Positions 33,852 through 40,947 of a stretch of DNA of 40,947 nt are shown in pieces. The translations under genes were made by a program, and so were the position numbers. The notes under the pieces were generated by a model that saw nothing but the letters and a program-made list of their open reading frames with translations, did not search any database and was not told where the DNA came from. Source of the DNA: Alistipes sp. GTDB lineage: Bacteria > Bacteroidota > Bacteroidia > Bacteroidales > Rikenellaceae. Every line of letters begins with the position of its first letter. Within the stretch, counting starts at the first letter, position 1. The stretch spans positions 1-40,947 of the forward strand of contig JAGCLX010000015.1 in the NCBI GenBank assembly GCA_017646785.1. Direction: 5' to 3'.

Positions 33852-35906
33852 ATGAATAAGAATATTTTTAGCAAGATTGCTTTGATGGCAGGTGTGGCTC
33901 TTATGGGCATTAGCTGCCAGACTGACTATTTTAACGAGAACTATCTCCCTGGCTATGAGGCTGAGGGTGATATTACTAACACTCCAAGTATGGAGTTCAC
34001 TCTTACTGCCGATGATTATGCTGCTATTGCTAAGAATAGCGAAAATAAGGCTATCGCAGAGGAGGCTGGCGAGGCTGCTGTTGAGGCACTTTCGGCTATC
34101 AGCAAGAACAAGTACTTCGCATCGCAGGATGAGGCTGCTACATACATTCCCGCATGGCTAGCAGCAACATATCCTACTTACGACAACGGCTCAATGGCGT
34201 TAATCACCTACACCATGGCTCTCGACATCCCCGCTGATGTTGCTAACATGAAGGCGGCAGCGGAGTACACACTCACAGAGGAGAATTACATGGCTATTTG
34301 GGGGTCTGAGGAGGACTACGCTACAGCTGTTACTCCTAAGACTGTGAACAAAATCAAGAACGTTCTCCCCGTTGCTGATGATGCACGTGAGGGTGACTAT
34401 GTGGTTGTAACTTACAACTACTCAGCTGAGGAGCCTGCAGCTGAGGAGCCTGAGACTCCCGACCAGCCCGAGGCACCTGCCTACACTTCAGTGCTTGGCA
34501 CAGCTGCTTTGAATGAGGTTGTTGAGGTTAAGGGTTATATCTCTGCTGTGTCAACACAGGGTCCTATCCTCACTGATAGCACTGGCTCGGTATTGCTCTA
34601 CAAGACAATCGGTTATGAGATTGGAGATGAGGTTACTGTGACTGGTACAATCTCAGCACACAACAAGGGCTTCCAGATTGGTACTAACGGCCTTACTATC
34701 GAGAAGACTGGCACTACAACAGTTACCTATCCTGAGCCTATGAACATCACTGGTGTTGTTGCTGATGAGTTGCTCAAAACACGCGTGAACGACGAGTACG
34801 CATACTATGCTAAGATGACTGGTACTGTGGCTATTGACAAATACTATAACTTTATCCTTGCCGATGCAACGACAGCTCAGGGTAGCATCTATGGTGCTTC
34901 TGACGAGCTTAAGGCGCAGCTTAGCGATGGTATGGAGTACACAATCTACGGCTACTTTACATCGCTCTCTGGTGGCAAGTATATCAATATGATTGTTACC
35001 TCTGTTGAGCCTGCGGCGAGCGCAAAGGCCCTTGCTCTTACCGTTAAGAGCGAGAAGCGCTACGCTTACTTCAAGTACAACGGCACTGGATACGAGGCTG
35101 CTGACATCCTTACTGTGCAGCCCGCAGACTACCGCAACATGGGTCAGAGCTACGACAACTTCACTAACCCTGCTCAGGATAGCTACTTGCCCGCATTCCT
35201 CGGCGAGACATATCCCTATGCACAGGTTGATGATAAGGTCTACGTTGGCTATATTTGTCGTGCTAACTCGGTGAATAGCTGGACTGTAGACGAGTACGTA
35301 TTCAAGGGTGAGTGGGTTAAGACCATCTACTTCGGCGAGAAGCAGGATCAGTTCCGCAAGGCTGAGGGCGTATGGAATGTAGACCGTACTCTCGAGCTCG
35401 ACTACACAAACACCTCAAGCGCTGACACCAAGGCGTTCTACCAGTACTGCGTAAACTGGGTATACGACTTCAAGGATGTGCCTATGGGTGCTCCCGAGCG
35501 TGACAACGCTGGCGATATCCTCTCTACAGATATCGTTACTATCGACGGTGCGAAGCCCGCAGGTAACTACTGGGTTTCTAACTATGGTAACAATGAGTTC
35601 TACACAGGTTCTTCAGCATACTATGGCAACGTAGACTGGCGTCCATCAGCTGTTAAGTCAGGCTTCGCTGCTGCCGGCATGGGCGACCTCTCCGACGACG
35701 AGATCCTTGCAAAGCTCAAGGAGAACACCGCAGAGGTGTATGCTGCTGTCCTTGGTTATATGTATCCTGAGATGACATCTGACGAGTATAAGAAGGTGGT
35801 CATCAAGGTTTACTGCTACGGTCCGAACAAGAACTACTCATTCACATTTGCTGTTGCAGATAAGGGTGTGTTTGAGTATGTTGCAGACTCGCTTACAGAG
35901 TTGTAA
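33852..35906 (+). CDS. Surface lipoprotein with central OB-fold-like domain, likely receptor partner
   Basis: This 684-residue lipoprotein has lipobox GISC (Cys22). The N-terminal module (FTLTADDYAAIAKNS ... YIPAWLAATYPTYDNGSMAL, to about residue 125) is followed by a Glu/Pro-rich linker near 195-212. Next is an OB-fold-like domain (EVVEVKGYISAVSTQGPILT ... EIGDEVTVTGTIS), of a kind common in Bacteroidetes lipoproteins. The region after ~395 begins with a second copy of the N-terminal module (LTVQPADYRNMGQSYD ... YLPAFLGETYPYAQVDDKVY). It is cotranscribed with the TonB receptor (14-base gap) and closed by a strong terminator. By analogy with SusC/SusD it may capture ligand for the receptor; this is inference. 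Confidence 0.8.
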   Translation: MNKNIFSKIALMAGVALMGISCQTDYFNENYLPGYEAEGDITNTPSMEFTLTADDYAAIAKNSENKAIAEEAGEAAVEALSAISKNKYFASQDEAATYIPAWLAATYPTYDNGSMALITYTMALDIPADVANMKAAAEYTLTEENYMAIWGSEEDYATAVTPKTVNKIKNVLPVADDAREGDYVVVTYNYSAEEPAAEEPETPDQPEAPAYTSVLGTAALNEVVEVKGYISAVSTQGPILTDSTGSVLLYKTIGYEIGDEVTVTGTISAHNKGFQIGTNGLTIEKTGTTTVTYPEPMNITGVVADELLKTRVNDEYAYYAKMTGTVAIDKYYNFILADATTAQGSIYGASDELKAQLSDGMEYTIYGYFTSLSGGKYINMIVTSVEPAASAKALALTVKSEKRYAYFKYNGTGYEAADILTVQPADYRNMGQSYDNFTNPAQDSYLPAFLGETYPYAQVDDKVYVGYICRANSVNSWTVDEYVFKGEWVKTIYFGEKQDQFRKAEGVWNVDRTLELDYTNTSSADTKAFYQYCVNWVYDFKDVPMGAPERDNAGDILSTDIVTIDGAKPAGNYWVSNYGNNEFYTGSSAYYGNVDWRPSAVKSGFAAAGMGDLSDDEILAKLKENTAEVYAAVLGYMYPEMTSDEYKKVVIKVYCYGPNKNYSFTFAVADKGVFEYVADSLTEL

Positions 35907-35945
35907 TTTCCTGCAATAGGAGGTCGTTTGTGGCCTCCGACCATT

Positions 35946-35992
35946 GCCCCGAATGGGATGTATGTCAAAGTACAACCCGTTCGGGGCTTTTT
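35946..35992 (+). terminator. Strong terminator after the receptor-lipoprotein pair
   Basis: GCCCCGAATGGG (35946-35957) pairs with CCCGTTCGGGGC (35976-35987) in a 12-bp stem containing one G-T pair, followed by a T-run. Confidence 0.9.
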
Positions 35993-36302
35993 GTGTTGCG
36001 ACCGCATCTAACACCATCCACCCAACTGCTCTGCAATACTCAAAGTTTAAAACTCTATGTTAGACATATTGTCGTTTTTTATCCCGTTCATCGGCTATTT
36101 AGGTCGCTTCACCGTTTTTCTTTGAAAAATGTGCGGTTGTTTGCTGAAAAATCACTATCTTGCGCACAAATAAAATAGATAACAGTATCTCGGTGGCTAC
36201 CATAATGGTGTGGAAATTGATGTAAGATGTTGGGTATGAATATGATAGCTGCGGAGATTTCAGGATAGGAATAATATTAACTTAAAACTTCATTATTGAA
36301 CT
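35993..36302. other. Intergenic region before the thioredoxin gene
   Basis: There is no credible gene in these 310 bases. A weak -7-like TATCTTGC lies at 36156-36163, without a well-spaced -33 element; the real promoter of the downstream four-gene series should lie here. Confidence 0.4.
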
Positions 36303-36785
36303 ATGAAAAAGCTATTGTTTTTGATGCTCGCCGTAATGGTTGGTGTAGGTGCTTCGGCGCAGACTTTGCCCGACGTGAAGATTGAGAACCAGGAGGGTAA
36401 GGTGATTTCAACAAAGTCACTCGCTGATGGTACTCCTATGATCATCTCATTCTGGTCTACTACATGTAAGCCATGTATTATGGAGCTTAACGCTATCAAC
36501 GACAACCTCTACGACTGGTTGGAGGAGGTAGACATGAAGGTTGTTGCAATCTCTGTTGACGACGCTCGTACCGTTAGCCGTGCACGTGCTATGACTCAGG
36601 GTCAGGGTTGGGACGACTATGTATGTCTCTACGACAAGAACCAGGACTTCAAGCGCGCTATGAACGTGAGCCTCACTCCCCACACCTTCATCGTTGATGG
36701 TAAGGGTAACATCGTCTACTCTCACTCTGGCTACACTCCAGGTAGCGAGCAGGAGTTGTTCGAGAAGATTAAGGCTTTGAAATAA
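36303..36785 (+). CDS. Exported TlpA-like thioredoxin
   Basis: This 160-residue periplasmic thiol-disulfide protein has a signal peptide ending ASA-Q (about residue 20). The thioredoxin active site is WSTTCKPCIMEL with Cys55 and Cys58, and the cis-Pro loop is SLTPHTFIVDGKGNIVY. The TlpA/AhpC-type insertion (VVAISVDDARTVSRARAM) is present. Likely roles are reduction of exported cysteines or cytochrome c maturation. Its place before a beta-barrel and two CxxC Omp28 lipoproteins points to redox partners encoded together. No membrane anchor is seen, so it is soluble. Confidence 0.92.
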   Translation: MKKLLFLMLAVMVGVGASAQTLPDVKIENQEGKVISTKSLADGTPMIISFWSTTCKPCIMELNAINDNLYDWLEEVDMKVVAISVDDARTVSRARAMTQGQGWDDYVCLYDKNQDFKRAMNVSLTPHTFIVDGKGNIVYSHSGYTPGSEQELFEKIKALK

Positions 36786-36804
36786 TAACGCATAACTAAC
36801 TTTG
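36776..36804 (+). promoter_or_regulatory. Possible internal promoter before the beta-barrel gene
   Basis: TTTG (36776-36779), a 17-base spacer (shorter than usual) and TAACTTTG (36797-36804, full consensus) are followed by a small hairpin GGGAGC/GCTCCC near 36809-36834. The downstream genes may be transcribed independently of the thioredoxin gene. Confidence 0.4.
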
Positions 36805-36861
36805 GGAGAGGGAGCTACGTAACTGTGGCTCCCCTTATGCCCGAAAAATAGACTATAAAAG

Positions 36862-38589
36862 ATGAAGAAATTTCTACTTTTGCTTGGCGTGGCTGTAGCC
36901 ACTGTTTTTGCTGTAGAGGAGGCCTCTGCACAGATTAAGGCTGGCGAGGGTCAGGTATCTATCGCTTTGGAGAGCAACAACACCTACTACACTCCCGACA
37001 AGAAGCTCGAGGATATCGGTCTTGTTGTGCCCGACCAGCGTACACGCGGTAACTTCGGCTCTAACGACTACCTCAAGGTTGACTACAACCTCGGTCGTTT
37101 CTCTGCTGGTGTGCAGGTAGATGGCTACCTCCCATCGCTCTATGGCTACGACTTCTACGACTACTCACAGCGCGACACTAAGCTCAATATGTTCCTCACA
37201 AAGTATGTTCAGTGGGAGGATCAGAACTGGGGCGTTCGCTTGGGTGATATCTATGACCAGTTTGGTAACGGCCTTATCTTCCGTGCTTACGAGGATCGTG
37301 CTTTGGCATTCAACAACTCGTTGGCTGGTGGTCGTGCATACTACAACTTCAACAACATGGTAAACGTGAAGGTTGTGGCAGGTATGCCTCGCCTCTACGA
37401 TATGCGTTCGAAGACTGCTGTTTGGGGTGGTGATGTTTCACTCTCGCTCTCAGAGATGATTGGTTGGTACGACGGTGTTGTTGCTATCGAGGGTAGCTAC
37501 GTAGGTCGTCACCAGAAGGATGCAGCTATCAACTTCCCTGTTGAGGGCATTACTAAGGGTGTCGCTTGCGATGTTCTTAACATGGCTTCAGGTCGTATTA
37601 ACTTCGAGTATGCTGGTGTTTCACTCCGTGGTGAGTATGCAGCTAAGCTCAATGAGGATATCTTCAACCCTATGCTTGATGCAGCTAAGGGTAATGTTAT
37701 CACCCTCGACCTCGGCTATAGCTACAAGCGCTTCTCTGCATCGGCTTCATTCCGCCGCCAGGAGAACATGACAACATTCATTGAGTTCCGGCCTATGGGT
37801 ATCGGTGGTGGTAACACAATGACTTACCTCCCCTTGCTCACTCGTCAGCACACATACTCACTCGCAAACCTCAACCCCTACCGTGGCTCAAGCGTACACA
37901 CTGGTGGTGAGGTAGGTGGTCAGCTCGACTTGTACTACTCGTTGCGTAATCCCAAGGCGCGCGGTAAGTACTGGAACTTCCACGTTAACTTCTCTATGTT
38001 TAACACCTTGGATCACTTCAACAAGATGATGAACACAGATATGGAGGGTCGTAACGTATGGGTAGACTTCAACTTCGATGTTGAGCGTCAGTGGAACAAG
38101 CAGCTCAAGACTACGTTCCTCTACTCATTCCAGCGCTGGGACGAGGAGATCAACCACTACGACGCTGCACACTCTCACTACTGCCGTTCGCACATCTTCG
38201 TGGGTGATGTAACCTACAAGATCAACAAGAAGCACTCTATGCGCTTCGAGCTTCAGTATCTCTCATCTGAGGACTACGAGGGTGACTGGGTAGCAGCTAC
38301 CGTAGAGTACAACCTCGCACCTAAGTTTAGCTTCTACGTGAGCGATATGTGGAACTGCGAGAAGATGCAGGATGGCGCTTATGGCAACTACTACGTAAAC
38401 TACGAAACATTTGAGCAAGACTACGAGCTTTTGCACTACTACCAGGTGGGTGCAAGCTTCACACACAACAGCTTCCGTGCACAGCTTTCGTATGGTCGTA
38501 ACCGTGCGGGCTTCGTATGCTCGGGTGGTGTATGCCGCTTCCAGCCCGCTTACACTGGTGTGAACCTCTCAATGACACTTTCATTCTAA
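36862..38589 (+). CDS. DUF6029-like outer-membrane beta-barrel protein
   Basis: This 575-residue protein has a signal peptide ending ASA-Q (about residue 24). The mature sequence is a run of amphipathic aromatic strands (VSIALESNNTYYT, DYLKVDYNLGRFSAGVQVDG, GVRLGDIYDQFGNGLIFRAY) ending NLSMTLSF with terminal Phe, typical of an outer-membrane barrel without a TonB plug. The order resembles proteins annotated as DUF6029 in Bacteroidetes; that family label is from memory and is less certain than the barrel call. It is followed 17 bases later by the first Omp28-type gene, so it may form a surface complex with those lipoproteins. The transported substrate, if any, is unknown. Confidence 0.8.
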   Translation: MKKFLLLLGVAVATVFAVEEASAQIKAGEGQVSIALESNNTYYTPDKKLEDIGLVVPDQRTRGNFGSNDYLKVDYNLGRFSAGVQVDGYLPSLYGYDFYDYSQRDTKLNMFLTKYVQWEDQNWGVRLGDIYDQFGNGLIFRAYEDRALAFNNSLAGGRAYYNFNNMVNVKVVAGMPRLYDMRSKTAVWGGDVSLSLSEMIGWYDGVVAIEGSYVGRHQKDAAINFPVEGITKGVACDVLNMASGRINFEYAGVSLRGEYAAKLNEDIFNPMLDAAKGNVITLDLGYSYKRFSASASFRRQENMTTFIEFRPMGIGGGNTMTYLPLLTRQHTYSLANLNPYRGSSVHTGGEVGGQLDLYYSLRNPKARGKYWNFHVNFSMFNTLDHFNKMMNTDMEGRNVWVDFNFDVERQWNKQLKTTFLYSFQRWDEEINHYDAAHSHYCRSHIFVGDVTYKINKKHSMRFELQYLSSEDYEGDWVAATVEYNLAPKFSFYVSDMWNCEKMQDGAYGNYYVNYETFEQDYELLHYYQVGASFTHNSFRAQLSYGRNRAGFVCSGGVCRFQPAYTGVNLSMTLSF

Positions 38590-38605
38590 ACGGACAAATA
38601 CAATT

Positions 38606-39691
38606 ATGAAACTTACTAAGTTTATCGCTCTGATTGCTGCCGTAGCTACATTCGCTGTAGGTTGTGAGCAGGAGCCTGTGGGCGATGGTGGAAATACCTC
38701 GGGTGGTGCTGTGCTTGCAGCAAACAATGCATCGGTAGAGGTTAATACCCCCATTACGTTCACAGTTACAGCAACCGACGGCACTGATATCACAGCTCAG
38801 TCAACAATTTTCGATAAGACTCACGACTTCGTGGAGGTCCCTAACCCATTCACTCCCACTGTGGATGGTAACTATGAGTTCTATGCAGTATCGGGCAGCA
38901 TCATCACTGATGCTATCACCGTATCTGTAGTCCCCACCATCCCCGCAATTCCCGAGGATGGCGACAAGGCGAATACCTCGTTCAACCACCGCATCTTGTT
39001 GGTTGACCACACAGGTACTGGCTGTAGCTACTGCCCTCAGATGATGAAGGCGTTGAAGAGCGTGTCGGAGACTGGTGACTACCACTCTAAGTACTACGAG
39101 GCTATGGCACACACTTATGGCGCAGGTGACCCCGCATCGTCATCGGCTGCTTACTCTGTGTCTGGCTACTACCGTGTGAACAGCTATCCTACGTTGACCT
39201 ACAACTTCCAGCATAGCACAACATCAAGTTATAACGATGCGCACATCAAGCAGCAGATTGACGCTCTTTGGAAGGCTAATGGCGCAGATGCAGGTATCGC
39301 TGCGGCTGCAAGCCTTGCTTCAAGCTCGGTTGTTGTAAACATCGAGGTTAAGGCGGCGGTGGCTAATGACTATCGCGTTGTAGCGTGGTTGTTGGAGGAT
39401 GGCATCGAGGCTAAGCAGACAAACGCTACTGAGGATTGGATGAATGTACATGACAACGCTATTCGTCAGGCATCGACTACAGAGCCTATCACGGGTCACG
39501 ACCTTGGTACTATCGCTGCTGGTGCAACTGCAGATACAGCGTTGACACTCGAGATCTCAACAGATAAGTGGGTGCGCGACAACCTCAAGGTGCTTATCAT
39601 CGTAAGTGCAAAGGGTGCTGATGGTAAGTTTGAGGTGGCTAACGTGGCTATGTGCCCCGCAAATGGAAGCGTTGAGTACGACTACAAATAG
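38606..39691 (+). CDS. Omp28-related outer-membrane lipoprotein, copy 1
   Basis: This 361-residue lipoprotein has lipobox AVGC (Cys20). An N-terminal Ig-like domain (about 30-110; ASVEVNTPITFTVTATDGTD) is followed by the Omp28 thioredoxin-fold domain opening RILLVDHTGTGCSYCPQMMK, with a CSYC motif at Cys140/Cys143. The family is named after P. gingivalis Omp28, a surface protein. A CxxC motif in a thioredoxin-like fold suggests redox activity, though family members are also described as adhesins. The tail is a beta sandwich (about 245-360). The next gene is a full-length paralogue 47 bases downstream. Confidence 0.9.
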   Translation: MKLTKFIALIAAVATFAVGCEQEPVGDGGNTSGGAVLAANNASVEVNTPITFTVTATDGTDITAQSTIFDKTHDFVEVPNPFTPTVDGNYEFYAVSGSIITDAITVSVVPTIPAIPEDGDKANTSFNHRILLVDHTGTGCSYCPQMMKALKSVSETGDYHSKYYEAMAHTYGAGDPASSSAAYSVSGYYRVNSYPTLTYNFQHSTTSSYNDAHIKQQIDALWKANGADAGIAAAASLASSSVVVNIEVKAAVANDYRVVAWLLEDGIEAKQTNATEDWMNVHDNAIRQASTTEPITGHDLGTIAAGATADTALTLEISTDKWVRDNLKVLIIVSAKGADGKFEVANVAMCPANGSVEYDYK

Positions 39692-39738
39692 AGATTAATA
39701 GATAATTTATAGTTAAACTAATTAAAACCTTTAAAAAC

Positions 39739-40854
39739 ATGAAACTTACAAAATTCTTTGCATTTGCACTTGCTGCACTTGCATTCGTTGGTTGCGAGGG
39801 CATTAGTGGCGACTCAGATGTCGTAACATCTGGCGCTATCACACTTAAGGCAGACAAGACTGCTGTTGCTCTTGGCGAGACTGTTACATTCACTGTAGAG
39901 CAGAAGAGCGAGGATGGTACTACACACGATGTTACATCTAAGGCTACTATCTATGACAAGGATTTGAACGAGGTAGCAAGCAAAACTTTCACTGCTGAGC
40001 AGTCTGGTAGCTACTCATTCTTTGCAACTCTTGGCGCTGAGAACTCTAACTATGTTAACGTTACTGTAATGGCATCTTTGCCTGAGGTTCCCGCTGATCC
40101 TCAGCCCGAGAACTATACATTTAACTACCGCGCTTTGGTTATCGACCAGACAGGTGTTAACTGTGGTTACTGCCCTAACGCAACTGATGTACTCCGTTCA
40201 TTGGAGAGCTCAGAGTGGCACAAGCACTACAACGAGGTAACTTGCCATGCTGGTGGTTACGCTTCTGGCGATCCCGGTAACTCAGCTGCTGCTAACGCTC
40301 TTAACTCATACCAGAGCAGCATGATCACTGGTTATCCTTGCATCTTGGTTAACTTCTGGGGCAAGCCTACAAGCTACGCTTATGACTATGTTAAGAACAA
40401 GCTCCAGGAGTATGTTAACGTAAATGGTGGTAAGGTAGGCGCTGGTATCTCAATGGCTGTTACTGGTGACTCTTCAACTGTATACTGCGCTGCTCAGGTT
40501 AAGTCTGGCGTAGCTAAGGAGTACAAGGTTACTGCTTGGTTGCTCGAGAGCGGTATCTACAGCCCCAACCAGGCTGGTGCTACTAAGGAATACCACAAGA
40601 TCTACAACAACGCACTTCGTAACATGTCTCACGAGTACTCTAAGACAAACGTTCAGGGTGACTCATACACATTCGAGGCTAACCAGGTTATGGACCTCGC
40701 ATTTGAGCTTCCTATCGTTTCTACAAAGTGGAACGTAGAGAACATGTCAGTTATTGTAATCGTATCTGCTAAGGACGCTAACGGCCGTTGGGAGGTTGCT
40801 AACTCTGCAGTATGTAAGATCAACGAGACTAAGGAGTTTGAGTACGCTGCGTAA
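39739..40854 (+). CDS. Omp28-related outer-membrane lipoprotein, copy 2
   Basis: This 371-residue lipoprotein has lipobox FVGC (Cys19) and the same architecture as the preceding gene: Ig-like domain, then YRALVIDQTGVNCGYCPNAT with CGYC at Cys142/Cys145, then a C-terminal beta domain ending with VIVIVSAKDANGRWEVANSA. The last block is nearly the same in copy 1 (LIIVSAKGADGKFEVANVA). It uses a narrow codon set (GCT, GTT, AAC, GGT), more biased than genes at the left of the window, which suggests high expression. A terminator-like hairpin follows. Confidence 0.9.
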   Translation: MKLTKFFAFALAALAFVGCEGISGDSDVVTSGAITLKADKTAVALGETVTFTVEQKSEDGTTHDVTSKATIYDKDLNEVASKTFTAEQSGSYSFFATLGAENSNYVNVTVMASLPEVPADPQPENYTFNYRALVIDQTGVNCGYCPNATDVLRSLESSEWHKHYNEVTCHAGGYASGDPGNSAAANALNSYQSSMITGYPCILVNFWGKPTSYAYDYVKNKLQEYVNVNGGKVGAGISMAVTGDSSTVYCAAQVKSGVAKEYKVTAWLLESGIYSPNQAGATKEYHKIYNNALRNMSHEYSKTNVQGDSYTFEANQVMDLAFELPIVSTKWNVENMSVIVIVSAKDANGRWEVANSAVCKINETKEFEYAA

Positions 40855-40874
40855 TCACGACTCTTTCCTAATGA

Positions 40875-40912
40875 ATCCCCCCGTCCCTCGCACGGGATTG
40901 GGGTATTTTGTG
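40875..40912 (+). terminator. Terminator-like hairpin after the Omp28 pair
   Basis: The stem pairs CCCC with GGGG and TCCC with GGGA around an internal loop (40877-40903), followed by TATTTTG. It is imperfect but well placed just past the last stop codon. Confidence 0.6.
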
Positions 40913-40947
40913 TGAGATTTGGTGGTTGTGACGCTCGGTTGGCGGGC

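Noticed and set aside
31141..35906. SusC/SusD pair
   Set aside because: The receptor is an ordinary TonB-dependent receptor of ~900 residues, and the lipoprotein lacks the helical SusD core, having instead beta-rich and OB-like modules.

Overview
The window looks like a chromosomal segment of a gut-type Bacteroidales bacterium, possibly Rikenellaceae/Alistipes-like; the genus is a guess. The evidence is the gene content: a type V (Mfa/Fim) fimbrial operon with DUF3575 and DUF3868 proteins, SusD-like and TonB-dependent outer-membrane proteins, Omp28-type lipoproteins, and many lipoprotein signal peptides ending in Ala/Gly-Cys. The TAnnTTTG -7 element of Bacteroidetes promoters also recurs, and Shine-Dalgarno sequences are largely absent.

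Layout. 1-525 has no gene but carries two partial copies of a tRNA-Gly-like 3' end, each followed by a terminator, which suggests old integration at a tRNA gene. 526-4326 holds housekeeping genes: a GNAT-like protein, proC on the minus strand, and an RluA-family pseudouridine synthase with a long N-terminal extension. 4506-9698 encodes two large lipoproteins that share a ~290-residue fimbrillin-like N-terminal module. In one it is joined to BspA-type leucine-rich repeats, in the other to a complete SusD-like domain with no SusC next to it. 9770-10846 is an APH-fold sugar or choline kinase-like protein.

10847-11743 is an ~0.9 kb AT-rich regulatory stretch ahead of the fimbrial operon (11744-23677). 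The operon runs DUF3575, DUF3868/OmpA-like, major fimbrillin (Mfa1-like), an internal terminator, the Mfa2/FimB anchor, and three successively larger accessory/tip subunits. The four predicted shaft/tip subunits carry an Arg at residue 51-56 that fits the known protease-maturation site. The anchor does not.

23758-26739 (minus) is an apparent operon of an NCS2 purine permease, an alpha-helical hypothetical protein and dapD. 26874-29992 (minus) is a cytochrome c unit: ResB-like and CcsA-like maturation factors followed by a tri-heme cytochrome c peroxidase with a His/Asp-rich tail.

30176-31102 is a family 2 glycosyltransferase with the best promoter match in the window. 31141-40854 is a surface cluster: TonB-dependent receptor, lipoprotein with an OB-fold-like centre, terminator, TlpA-like thioredoxin, DUF6029-like beta-barrel, and two tandem Omp28-type lipoproteins with CxxC motifs. 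With three thioredoxin-fold proteins beside two outer-membrane barrels, this cluster and the fimbrillin-SusD chimera are the best candidates for undescribed biology here. No CRISPR array, rRNA, complete tRNA, transposase or integrase was seen.
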